This document shows positions 1 through 7,925 of a stretch of 64,000 bases of DNA, in pieces (the stretch's first letter is position 1; every line of letters begins with the position of its first letter). Below the pieces are notes generated by a model. It was not told the origin of the DNA. It worked only from the letters and a program-made list of their open reading frames with translations, and did not search any database. The stretch is from UBA1494_A sp963973975 (GTDB lineage Bacteria; Bacteroidota; Bacteroidia; Flavobacteriales_E; Vicingaceae), in assembly GCA_963973975.1 (NCBI GenBank), contig CAXBCF010000011.1, positions 36,872 through 100,871 of the forward strand, read 5' to 3'. A program made the translations under genes and the position numbers.

Positions 1-25
1 TTCTGTATACAATCTGACTGAGCAT

Positions 26-54
26 AAAAAAAGCCCATTTAAAAAATGAGCTTC
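26..54 (-). terminator. Rho-independent terminator of ndk
   Basis: Read on the minus strand, a 10-bp stem (AAGCTCATTT / AAATGGGCTT, one G-T pair) with a short T-rich loop is followed by a run of Ts. It lies about 20 bases past the ndk stop codon, so it fits a factor-independent terminator for that gene. Confidence 0.75.
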
Positions 55-73
55 TTTTATTGAATGAAAAATA

Positions 74-493
74 TTAAAATCGTTCGATTTCTGAGAAGAA
101 AAATGCACCTTCGATGGCAGCATTTTCATCGCTATCTGATCCATGAATTGCATTTGCCGAAATAGAAGTAGCATAAAGCTTTCTAATTGTTCCTTCTGCA
201 GCTTCAGCAGGGTTAGTAGCACCAATTAAAGTTCTAAAATCTGCCACAGCACTTTCTTTTTCAAGAATAGCTGCTACAATTGGTCCAGAAGACATGTATT
301 CAACTAATTCTCCGTAAAATGGTCGTTCTTTGTGAACTTCGTAAAATTTTCCAGCAGCTGAAGGACTTAATTGTGTGTACTTCATGGCTTTGATTCTAAA
401 ACCTGCTGAATTTATTTTTTCTAAAATTGCGCCAATATAGTTGCTTTCAACTGCATCTGGCTTGATCATCGTAAAGGTTCTTTTTCCTGACAT
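74..493 (-). CDS. ndk: Nucleoside diphosphate kinase
   Basis: Transfers the gamma phosphate from ATP to nucleoside diphosphates through a phospho-histidine, balancing the NTP and dNTP pools in the cytoplasm. The 139-residue protein has the usual family length. Lys11 lies in the TMIKPDAV motif and the catalytic His117 in NAIHGSDS, with the family ending FFFSEIERF. The start is an ATG giving MSGKRTFTMIKPD. It is transcribed alone, divergently from the exonuclease gene at 607. A -7-like box lies 20 bases before the start and a hairpin terminator follows the stop. Confidence 0.97.
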   Translation of the reverse strand: MSGKRTFTMIKPDAVESNYIGAILEKINSAGFRIKAMKYTQLSPSAAGKFYEVHKERPFYGELVEYMSSGPIVAAILEKESAVADFRTLIGATNPAEAAEGTIRKLYATSISANAIHGSDSDENAAIEGAFFFSEIERF

Positions 494-512
494 TGCTTAT
501 TATTTTATGCTG

Positions 513-520
513 CAAAACTA
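513..520 (-). promoter_or_regulatory. Candidate -7 box for ndk
   Basis: The minus strand reads TAGTTTTG, matching the Bacteroidota -7 consensus TAnnTTTG, about 20 bases upstream of the ndk ATG. No convincing -33 TTG was found at the expected distance. Confidence 0.45.
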
Positions 521-594
521 ATCAATGAATTAGTTTTTAAATGATTCTTGAAGATATAATTTGAAGTAAATTCAGTGCCAGATAAAATATCAAT

Positions 595-602
595 TACCTT
601 TG
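595..602 (+). promoter_or_regulatory. Candidate -7 box for the exonuclease/GIY-YIG gene
   Basis: TACCTTTG matches TAnnTTTG and ends only four bases before the ATG at 607. If used, the transcript would begin at or next to the start codon. Confidence 0.4.
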
Positions 603-606
603 TTGA

Positions 607-1983
607 ATGTATGCAATTGTCGATATTGAGACCACAGGGGGAAGCGCAACAAACAGTCGCATAACAGAAATTGCCATTGTTATTCACGATGGAAAAAAAA
701 CAATCAATCGCTTTCAATCATTGGTAAATGCATGTAGAGATATTCCTTATAAAATCACCCAATTAACAGGTATAACAAACGACATGATTGCAACTGCTCC
801 TTTGTTTAAGGATTTGGCTGAGGAAATTGAGGTACTAACTAAAGATTGCATTTTTGTTGCACACAATGTCAATTTCGATTACTCATTTGTGAAAGAGGAA
901 TTTAGAAGAGCTGGCATTGCATTTAGAAGAAAAAAACTCTGTACCGTTCGACTTAGTCGAAAACTATTACCCTACAAATCAACATATAGTTTGGGAAAGC
1001 TTTGTGAAAGTGAGGGTATAAAAATTAAAGACCGCCATCGAGCAATGGGTGATGCTACAGCAACAGCAATTCTCTTTGAAAAATTATTATTGATTGATAC
1101 AGGAGGCTTTATTGAAAAATCGTTAAATCCACAATCGTATGAAGCTTTATTGCCCCCGAATTTAGATAAAGCAGCTTTTACTGCTTTACCTACCACTCAA
1201 GGATTGTATTATTTTAGAGACCAAAGAAAGAAAATCGTTTACATTGGACAAGCAAAAAATATTAAGAAAAGGGTACACAGTCACTTTTCAGGAAATTCCA
1301 ATACTAAAAGCAAGCATTATTTTGTAAAAACGGTACATTATGTAGATTTTAAATGTGTTTCTTCAGATTTGTTACTCTCTTTACTAGAAGCCATTGAAAT
1401 TAAAAAGCATTGGCCCGTATACAACTGCAGTTTAAAGAGAATACGCTTGAATCATGGAATATTTCAATACGAAGATCGAAATGGTTTTCAGCGCCTAAGT
1501 TTTGGGAAGTGCGGTAAATTTGACCAACCAATAAAAGCATTTAAAAGTCTAGAAACCTTAAAGCAGTTTTTAAATACTTTGGTGATTGATTTTGAGTTGT
1601 GTCCCCGTTTATGTGGATTGCAACCCCTTGGTTCAGGAAAGTGTAATTATGTGGAGGAAATAGCTTGTAAAGGCGCTTGTTGTGGCAATGAAACACCGGA
1701 AACCTACAATGAACGCTTTCAAGAAGGATTAAATACGCTTTTAAGAGTTGAATCAAATTATTTACTCGTTGAAAAAGATACTGAAAAACAGCAACAAGCA
1801 GTGGTTTTAGTTGAAAAAGGAAGAGTGAAAGGCTACGCTACGAGTTTGGCTCTAGAAAGCAATCTTTCTGATTTGACTGACTTGAAAAGTAAAATTGAAT
1901 CGGTATACGATGACCAAGACCTTTTGCAAATTGTGGGCAATTTCAGAATAAAAGCCAATTCTGATAATGTCATTTATTTTTAA
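607..1983 (+). CDS. DEDDh exonuclease fused to a GIY-YIG nuclease (UvrC/Cho-like)
   Basis: A predicted DNA repair nuclease of 458 residues. Residues 1-165 form a DnaQ-like 3'-5' exonuclease with the DEDDh set visible: D6 and E8 in VDIETTGG, D91 in HNVNFDYSF, H144 and D149 in HRAMGDA. Residues 195-280 form a GIY-YIG domain (GLYYF, then VYIGQAKNIKKRVHSHF, then a Glu in LLEAIEIKKHWPVYN) as in the N-terminal half of UvrC and in Cho. A cysteine-rich stretch follows (C332, C336, C346, C354, C358, C359), resembling the cysteine region after the GIY-YIG domain of UvrC. It has no UvrBC-type HhH or RNase H half. The architecture is known in Bacteroidota; its role in excision repair is inferred. Confidence 0.85.
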   Translation: MYAIVDIETTGGSATNSRITEIAIVIHDGKKTINRFQSLVNACRDIPYKITQLTGITNDMIATAPLFKDLAEEIEVLTKDCIFVAHNVNFDYSFVKEEFRRAGIAFRRKKLCTVRLSRKLLPYKSTYSLGKLCESEGIKIKDRHRAMGDATATAILFEKLLLIDTGGFIEKSLNPQSYEALLPPNLDKAAFTALPTTQGLYYFRDQRKKIVYIGQAKNIKKRVHSHFSGNSNTKSKHYFVKTVHYVDFKCVSSDLLLSLLEAIEIKKHWPVYNCSLKRIRLNHGIFQYEDRNGFQRLSFGKCGKFDQPIKAFKSLETLKQFLNTLVIDFELCPRLCGLQPLGSGKCNYVEEIACKGACCGNETPETYNERFQEGLNTLLRVESNYLLVEKDTEKQQQAVVLVEKGRVKGYATSLALESNLSDLTDLKSKIESVYDDQDLLQIVGNFRIKANSDNVIYF

Positions 1984-2048
1984 TCAAACTTTAATTCACT
2001 AATTGTTTAAGGCTAAGTATATATTATTCTCAATTTAATCACAAAAAC

Positions 2049-2345
2049 TTATTGTTCGAAAGTTAATCGTTCGTTGCTCCAGGCCACAGCAGGTATAAGA
2101 AACAAAGGTATTGTTTTGGCCCAAGTGCTTTTAAAAAGCTGGGAATGACGATAGTTTTCCAAATCCTCTTCTGTCTCCCAATGGCTGTATGTAAAAAAGG
2201 CAGATGGATTATTTTTATCTTGAAGTAATTCCAAGTATAAAACACCAGGAAAAGTTCTAATATTTGCTTTTGAAGCTTCGAAAACGGCTTTAAATGTTTC
2301 GATTTCCTCTACCCTAAACTCCATTTTTACAATTCTAACGATCAT
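2049..2345 (-). CDS. Antibiotic biosynthesis monooxygenase (ABM) fold protein, YgiN-like
   Basis: A small (98-residue) dimeric ferredoxin-like-fold protein of the ABM/quinol monooxygenase group. The family pattern is seen in the N-terminal MIVRIVKMEF strand, the FPGVLYLELLQD strand, the SAFFTYSHWETEEDLENYRHS segment with its Trp-Glu pair, and FLIPAVAW near the end. An in-frame TTG lies nine bases upstream, but the ATG at 2345 matches the family start and overlaps the last 11 bases of the SAM hydrolase-like gene, so the two are probably translated together. The substrate cannot be told from sequence. Confidence 0.8.
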   Translation of the reverse strand: MIVRIVKMEFRVEEIETFKAVFEASKANIRTFPGVLYLELLQDKNNPSAFFTYSHWETEEDLENYRHSQLFKSTWAKTIPLFLIPAVAWSNERLTFEQ

Positions 2346-3120
2346 AAAATTCAATTCTAATTAAGTCATTTTCTTTTATACCCAACAATTTTCCTGCATT
2401 TCCTTTATTGATTGAAATTTCCAATAAATTGGAAGAACTAAAGAGTGCTAATTTTTCTCCTTCAGGTACATCGAGGTAACTTTTGCTAATTTCAGAAATG
2501 GTATAATCCCCGTGACGAAATTCGATGTTAAAATCGCGCTGCTGACCAAATTGCTTGAAAAATACTTGATCGATGTTGGTAATGATGTTGCCATAATTAT
2601 CGATGTGAATGGCCATGCCTTTTATAACGTTACCAACAGAAACTGCCCTAAAAAGCCCTTTTTCCATGATTTCTTTCTGTTCCTTGCCAACCATCTCCAA
2701 CGTTCCGCCTTTGGCTAAATGACAGGCTGCTTTAGCAGAAATTCCCTTTGCAGGAAAACTGTATTCATCATCTGAAATTGGAAAGTCGATTGAAAATATT
2801 TTACTGGGTTGCTCTTCAAAAACCAATGAAAAAATACCATTATCAGGACCAATAAAATAATGCTCTTTATAAAGTATGGCTAATTGCTTGTTTTTTGCAT
2901 CACTTTCTGCATCGACACCAATCAAGTGAATGCTTCCTTTTGGAAAGCTCTCAAAAGCATTTTTTAAAATAAATGAAGCCCTTAAAATGTTGAATGGTGG
3001 GATTTCATGGGTTATGTCGATGATTATAGCATCCGAACATTGAGTCAAAATGGTACCCTTTAAGACAGCAACATAATGGTCTTGAATGCCTAAATCAGTA
3101 GTAAGGGTGATAATGGCCAT
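2335..3120 (-). CDS. SAM hydrolase / SAM hydroxide adenosyltransferase family protein
   Basis: A 261-residue member of the DUF62 family, which hydrolyses S-adenosylmethionine to adenosine and methionine or, in a few members, halogenates it. The N-terminus MAIITLTTDLGIQDHYVAVLKG is typical, including Asp9, and GPDNGIFSLVF and the C-terminal beta-barrel domain are clear. The motif that usually carries an Asp and the activating Arg (DPGVG..R) reads GVDAESDAKN here, and the usual HGRD segment reads PAKGISAKAA, so the described Asp-Arg-His triad is not intact. The start codon shares a palindrome with the phoH start on the other strand. Confidence 0.82.
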   Translation of the reverse strand: MAIITLTTDLGIQDHYVAVLKGTILTQCSDAIIIDITHEIPPFNILRASFILKNAFESFPKGSIHLIGVDAESDAKNKQLAILYKEHYFIGPDNGIFSLVFEEQPSKIFSIDFPISDDEYSFPAKGISAKAACHLAKGGTLEMVGKEQKEIMEKGLFRAVSVGNVIKGMAIHIDNYGNIITNIDQVFFKQFGQQRDFNIEFRHGDYTISEISKSYLDVPEGEKLALFSSSNLLEISINKGNAGKLLGIKENDLIRIEFYDR

Positions 3121-4186
3121 TCTGCCTAAAGAGAATTTAAATGATTGTTTGTTGCCACCAAAATTAGTAATAATTTCGCAGGACGAATTAAGTAATCAAG
3201 ATATAGCTTTAGAACATTTGGCAGAAGAAACAATTGTAATTTCAGAAGTAAATCCCGTTGAACTATTTGGTGCCAACGAGATAAAATTGAAGCAAATAAG
3301 ATCTCAATTTCCAGATTTAAGTTTAATTGCGCGAGGCAATGAAGTAAAAGTAATTGGCGACAGCGCTTCTATTGATACATTTAGAGTAAAACTGCAGTTA
3401 CTCATAAAACATCTATTGAAGTTTAAAGAACTGACTCAAAGTAATATAGAGCGTCTTCTTTACGATGAAAATAAGGAAATGGAGAATCAGCTATCTCAAA
3501 AAGATGAGGTCTTGGTTTTTGGGAATAGCGGTATTTTAGTTAAAGCCCGTACACTAAATCAACGAAAGCTGGTAAAAAATATCCAGGAAAACGATATGGT
3601 TTTTGCACTAGGGCCTGCAGGAACTGGAAAAACCTATACCGCCGTTGCCATGGCCGCAAAAGCCTTGAAAGAAAAGCAGGTTAGGAAAATAATTTTAACT
3701 CGACCTGCAGTGGAAGCAGGTGAAAACTTAGGTTTTTTACCAGGTGACTTAAAAGAAAAATTAGATCCATTTTTACAACCACTTTATGATGCTCTAAACG
3801 ACATGTTTCCTGCTGAAAAATTGCGTGAATATATGGAGAACGGCATTGTTCAGATAGCGCCTTTGGCATTTATGCGAGGCAGAACCCTCGACAATGCATT
3901 CGTTATTTTGGATGAGGCACAAAACGCGACGAAGAGCCAGTTTAAAATGTTTTTAACACGAATGGGTAAACACGCTAAGTTTTGCATAACTGGAGATGCT
4001 TCTCAAATAGATTTACCAAAAAATCAACCGTCTGGTTTAGCCCAAGCAATTCATATTTTGAAAGATACCAAAGGTATTGGCTTTGTACACTTTGATGCCA
4101 AAGATGTCATTCGTCACGAATTGGTTAAAAAAATTATTCTCGCCTACGAAATGGATGAGAAAAATCAAGATTTAAGCACAAAGTAA
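3113..4186 (+). CDS. phoH: PhoH family protein (ATPase)
   Basis: A cytoplasmic P-loop NTPase of the PhoH/YbeZ type, in other bacteria linked to ribosome and RNA quality control. The protein has an N-terminal KH-like region (residues about 35-115) and an ATPase with Walker A GPAGTGKTYTA near residue 168 and Walker B VILDEAQN near residue 265, then CITGDASQIDLP. The ATG at 3113 gives 357 residues starting MAILPKEN and is preferred over an upstream in-frame ATG at 3086 that would place nine extra residues inside the neighbouring gene. The N-terminal 30 residues are longer than in many relatives. It abuts purC with no gap (TAA then ATG). Confidence 0.93.
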   Translation: MAILPKENLNDCLLPPKLVIISQDELSNQDIALEHLAEETIVISEVNPVELFGANEIKLKQIRSQFPDLSLIARGNEVKVIGDSASIDTFRVKLQLLIKHLLKFKELTQSNIERLLYDENKEMENQLSQKDEVLVFGNSGILVKARTLNQRKLVKNIQENDMVFALGPAGTGKTYTAVAMAAKALKEKQVRKIILTRPAVEAGENLGFLPGDLKEKLDPFLQPLYDALNDMFPAEKLREYMENGIVQIAPLAFMRGRTLDNAFVILDEAQNATKSQFKMFLTRMGKHAKFCITGDASQIDLPKNQPSGLAQAIHILKDTKGIGFVHFDAKDVIRHELVKKIILAYEMDEKNQDLSTK

Positions 4187-5137
4187 ATGGAAGCAATAAA
4201 AAATACCAATTTTCAATTCCCACATCAGAAAGATGTTTATCACGGAAAAGTTCGCGACGTATATTATATCGGTGATAATTTGTTGCTAATGATTACCAGT
4301 GATCGGATTTCTGCTTTTGACTTTATTTTGCCTAAACCAATTCCATACAAGGGACAGGTTTTAAATCAGATTGCTGCCTATTTCTTAGAAGCTACTAAAA
4401 ATCTTGTTCCCAATTGGGTGTTATCTGTGCCACATCCAAATGTTACTATTGGAAAACGCTGTGAGCCTTTTAAAGTCGAAATGGTAGTTCGCGGTTATTT
4501 ATGCGGACATGCTTGGCGCGAATATTCAGCAGGAAAGCGAATGCTTTGTGGTGTGAAACTTCCTGAAGGATTGAAACAAAATGATCCTTTTCCACAACCG
4601 ATCATTACACCAACGACAAAAGCTAGCGAAGGTCATGACGAAGACATTAGCAGAGAAGAAATCATTGCTCAAGGAATTGTTGCTGAACATGATTATGTAC
4701 AATTAGAAAAGTATGCACTAGCCTTGTTTCAGCGAGGAACTGAAATGGCAGCTAAGCAAGATTTGATTTTGGTGGATACCAAGTATGAATTCGGAAAAAT
4801 CGAGGAAACCATTTACCTTATTGATGAAATCCACACACCTGATTCTTCTCGTTATTTCTATAAAAAGGGTTTTCAAGAACGACAAAATCGGGGCGAAAAA
4901 CAGTTGCAATTAAGCAAGGAGTTTGTTCGAGAATGGTTGATTCAACACAATTTCCAAGGCAAAGAAGGACAGCAAATGCCCGAAATGCCTGAGGATTTTA
5001 TTCAACAAGTATCCGAGCGTTACATCGAACTTTATGAAAAAATTACGGGCAGAGACTTTATTAAGAATTCTACCGAGGCTCTCGAACAACAAATTAATCG
5101 AGCGGTTATTAAAAGCATTGAAGAACTAATTAACTGA
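4187..5137 (+). CDS. purC: Phosphoribosylaminoimidazole-succinocarboxamide synthase (SAICAR synthetase)
   Basis: Catalyses the ATP-dependent joining of CAIR and aspartate in de novo purine synthesis. The 316-residue length fits the longer, yeast-like PurC form. Visible motifs are the KVRDVY segment near the N-terminus, TSDRISAFDFILP, VVRGYLCGHAWREY, and DEIHTPDSSRYF in the C-terminal half. The start codon follows directly after the phoH stop, so the two are probably cotranscribed and translationally linked. Confidence 0.97.
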   Translation: MEAIKNTNFQFPHQKDVYHGKVRDVYYIGDNLLLMITSDRISAFDFILPKPIPYKGQVLNQIAAYFLEATKNLVPNWVLSVPHPNVTIGKRCEPFKVEMVVRGYLCGHAWREYSAGKRMLCGVKLPEGLKQNDPFPQPIITPTTKASEGHDEDISREEIIAQGIVAEHDYVQLEKYALALFQRGTEMAAKQDLILVDTKYEFGKIEETIYLIDEIHTPDSSRYFYKKGFQERQNRGEKQLQLSKEFVREWLIQHNFQGKEGQQMPEMPEDFIQQVSERYIELYEKITGRDFIKNSTEALEQQINRAVIKSIEELIN

Positions 5138-5161
5138 AATTTTAAAAGATATTTCTAAATT

Positions 5162-6196
5162 ATGGCAATCCAATTTCACTCTTTGAACGTCAAACAAATC
5201 ATTAAAGAAACCGAAAAAACCGTTTCTATAGTTTTTGCTATTCCCGAAGCGCTCAAGGAATCTTTTAAATACAAAGCAGGTCAGTATTTAACCATTCGTA
5301 AAACCATGAATGGTGAGGAAGTGAGAAGATCTTATTCAATTTCTTCTGCACCATCAATAGATGCTGAAATTCAAATTTCTTCAAAACAGCTAGAGGGTGG
5401 AAAAATGTCAACTTTCTTACTGCGTGAATTAAAAGAGGGCGATATTTTGGAAGTAATGCCACCACAAGGTGGTTTTGTTGTGAAAGACACTACAAACCCT
5501 TTGGTACTTTTTGCTGCAGGAAGTGGGATTACACCAATTTTTTCTATCTTAAAGGAAGCATTAGTTTCTAGTAAGCAATTGGTTCACTTGTTTTATGGAA
5601 ATAGAAATGAAGAGGAGATAATTTTTAAAGATGTTTTAGCTAAGTTAAGTGAAGAATATTCAGGTCGCTTTTTAGTGCAACATTTTTTGAGTAGTAATGG
5701 AGAGCGTTTAGACCTTGATCGCACACAGAGTTTGGTAAAAACCTTAGGTGCTGAAGCAAATAATGCCGCATACTTTATTTGCGGTCCTGAGTCAATGATT
5801 CAAGCAGTGAAATTAGGTTTGGAGAAAGCAGCGATACCAAGTTCTAATGTAAATATTGAATACTTTGCAAGTCCAAAACAAGAGAAACAAGAAAGCAATG
5901 TGGTAGCAAGTGGCGCAACTGAAGACATCGTAGTTGTGATTGATGATACAGAACATGCAATTAGTGTGCAAGATGGTGAATTTATCTTGGATGCAGCTTC
6001 AAGAGCTGGAATTGATCCACCTTTTTCTTGCCAATCTGGTGTTTGTACTACCTGCAAAGCGAAATTACTGAGCGGTGAAGTTGAAATGGAAAACAATTTC
6101 GGCTTAGGTGATGATGAAATCAATGAGGGTTACGTGCTTACTTGTATTGGTAAGCCCATAACACCTGGAGTGAAAATAAGTTGGGATGAAGTTTAA
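5162..6196 (+). CDS. Ferredoxin-NADP reductase-like flavoprotein with C-terminal 2Fe-2S domain (PaaE-like)
   Basis: A three-domain electron transfer protein of 344 residues. An FAD domain carries RRSYSISSAP, a NAD(P) domain carries FAAGSGITPIFSILKEAL and the CGPESMI end motif, and the plant-type 2Fe-2S domain carries CQSGVCTTCKAKL and a distal cysteine in VLTCIG. The order matches PaaE of the phenylacetyl-CoA epoxidase and similar oxygenase reductases. No phenylacetate or other oxygenase genes are nearby, so its partner is not known. It lies 24 bases after purC on the same strand. Confidence 0.88.
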   Translation: MAIQFHSLNVKQIIKETEKTVSIVFAIPEALKESFKYKAGQYLTIRKTMNGEEVRRSYSISSAPSIDAEIQISSKQLEGGKMSTFLLRELKEGDILEVMPPQGGFVVKDTTNPLVLFAAGSGITPIFSILKEALVSSKQLVHLFYGNRNEEEIIFKDVLAKLSEEYSGRFLVQHFLSSNGERLDLDRTQSLVKTLGAEANNAAYFICGPESMIQAVKLGLEKAAIPSSNVNIEYFASPKQEKQESNVVASGATEDIVVVIDDTEHAISVQDGEFILDAASRAGIDPPFSCQSGVCTTCKAKLLSGEVEMENNFGLGDDEINEGYVLTCIGKPITPGVKISWDEV

Positions 6197-6257
6197 TACT
6201 TACGTCAAATCAAACCCTTTAAAAGAAATTTTCTCAATCAGATAAGCGATTTTATAA

Positions 6258-6503
6258 TCAATCATTTGTTGCTTCAGGGTCCTTTTTTGATTTTCTTTTC
6301 TTCTTTTTATCGTTTACAAAGCTATCATCGATTACTTCTCCAAGAATTTTAACTTCTTTAGTTCTTTCGAAATTCTTTTTTGCAAGCATCATTTCTTCAT
6401 ACGTATCTCTTCGGATTTTAATTCCGCTTTTAGCACCTTGGTTTTTTACTTCTAAGTAAAATCCGTCTTTTAATTTCTTTGGTTTTGTGGAGGGTCTTCC
6501 CAT
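6258..6503 (-). CDS. Small basic conserved hypothetical protein
   Basis: An 81-residue lysine-rich protein of unknown function. It begins MGRPSTKPKKLKDGFYLEV, has a central region of mixed charge, and ends in a cluster KKKKRKSKK followed by acidic residues. No signal peptide, membrane segment or enzyme motif is visible. The lysine-rich tail would allow nucleic acid binding, but that is a guess. It starts 11 bases after the mtaB stop on the same strand, so it probably shares that transcript. Confidence 0.7.
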   Translation of the reverse strand: MGRPSTKPKKLKDGFYLEVKNQGAKSGIKIRRDTYEEMMLAKKNFERTKEVKILGEVIDDSFVNDKKKKRKSKKDPEATND

Positions 6504-6514
6504 AATTACACTTT

Positions 6515-7849
6515 TTAATAGGCCAATTCAGGCTGATTGTTTATAATTAATACTTCGGCGTTTACAGTGCCATCAGCATTAATTTTATTTGGTATAACCG
6601 GCTGGAAAGTATTGATCCATTCCGGGTGATAAATTGCTTTTATTTTTAAATAGTTTTCAGTGAAACCATACATTTCACCGTTTTGCTCGGCTGCTTCAAA
6701 TAAAACAGTCGAAGCTTGATTGAGTTGAGTTTCGTAAAAATACCTTCTTTTTTTTTCTGACAAGCTTTGCAATTGTTTGCTTCTTTCTCTTCTTTCGTTC
6801 ATGGGAACAACTCCCTCTTCTTTTCGAATAGCAACCGTATTGTTTCTTTCAGAATAGGTGAAAACGTGAAGGTAGGAAATGTTTAATTCATTCAAGTAAT
6901 TGTAGGTTTCTAGGAAGTCTTCGTGACTTTCTCCTGGGTAACCTACAATAACATCAACTCCGACGCAAGCATGCGGCATCAAAGATTTAATTTTTGCTAC
7001 TCTTTCTGAGTAAAGTGCTTTTTTATAGCGCCTTCTCATAGCTTCTAAAACCTTATCTGAACCAGATTGTAATGGAATATGAAAGTGAGGAGCAAATCGT
7101 TTAGACTTAGCTACAAATTCAATGATTTCATCGCTTAATAAATTGGGTTCGATGGAAGAAATTCTGTATCGCTCAATGCCTTTAACCTCGTCCAGTGCTT
7201 GAATTAAATCAAAAAAATTCTCATCGCTTCCTTTGCCAAAATCACCAATGTTTACTCCCGTTAAGACAACTTCTTTTACGTTTGTTTGGGCTATTTCTCT
7301 TGCTTGTTCAACTGTTGCTTCTACCGAATTACTTCTGCTTCTTCCTCTAGCTAGAGGAATCGTGCAAAAAGAACAAAAATAGTCGCAACCATCTTGTACT
7401 TTTAGAAAACTTCTAGTTCGATCACCAATAGAATAGGAGGGAATAAAGTCTTTTACGTTTTTTATTTCGCTAGCCAAAACTTTGGTTTCATCCAAATGCT
7501 TGTTCCAATTTTGAACATGCTCCAACAAATTAAATTTTTCTGAAGCACCTAAAACTATGTTTACACCATCAATTTTTGCAATTTCCGCAGGCTTTAATTG
7601 GGCATAGCATCCAATCACAGCAATAAAAGAATCTTCAGAAAGGTTGCGTGCTTGTTTCACAATTTGGCGACATTTCTTATCTGCTTGTTCGGTTACAGAG
7701 CAAGTGTTGATGATCACAATATCAGCACCTTCTTTAAAATCCACGCGCGCATACCCCTCTTCTTCAAAAATTCTTGCTATACTTGAAGTTTCAGAAAAAT
7801 TGAGCTTACAGCCTAATGTATAAAATGCTACGGTTTTGCTATGACGCAT
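6515..7849 (-). CDS. mtaB: tRNA t6A37 methylthiotransferase MtaB
   Basis: A radical-SAM enzyme that adds a methylthio group to N6-threonylcarbamoyladenosine at position 37 of tRNAs reading ANN codons. From the ATG at 7849 the protein has 444 residues beginning MRHSKTVAFYTLGCKLN. The N-terminal cluster cysteines are in TLGCKLN, NTCSVTEQAD and VIGCYAQL; the radical-SAM CxxxCxxC is in CDYFCSFCTIPLARG; GYPGESHEDF and a C-terminal TRAM-like region follow. An in-frame TTG seven codons upstream exists, but the ATG fits the family start. Confidence 0.93.
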   Translation of the reverse strand: MRHSKTVAFYTLGCKLNFSETSSIARIFEEEGYARVDFKEGADIVIINTCSVTEQADKKCRQIVKQARNLSEDSFIAVIGCYAQLKPAEIAKIDGVNIVLGASEKFNLLEHVQNWNKHLDETKVLASEIKNVKDFIPSYSIGDRTRSFLKVQDGCDYFCSFCTIPLARGRSRSNSVEATVEQAREIAQTNVKEVVLTGVNIGDFGKGSDENFFDLIQALDEVKGIERYRISSIEPNLLSDEIIEFVAKSKRFAPHFHIPLQSGSDKVLEAMRRRYKKALYSERVAKIKSLMPHACVGVDVIVGYPGESHEDFLETYNYLNELNISYLHVFTYSERNNTVAIRKEEGVVPMNERRERSKQLQSLSEKKRRYFYETQLNQASTVLFEAAEQNGEMYGFTENYLKIKAIYHPEWINTFQPVIPNKINADGTVNAEVLIINNQPELAY

Positions 7850-7925
7850 AAGTTTTGCGAAACTAAGCAAAATAACTCAAAAAGTCAAGTTTGATTTTTG
7901 CAAGGAATTGAAACGCAATAAGTTG

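Noticed and set aside
5800..6123. Antisense open frame of 107 codons
   Set aside because: It lies wholly opposite the well supported 2Fe-2S reductase gene and shows no family features.
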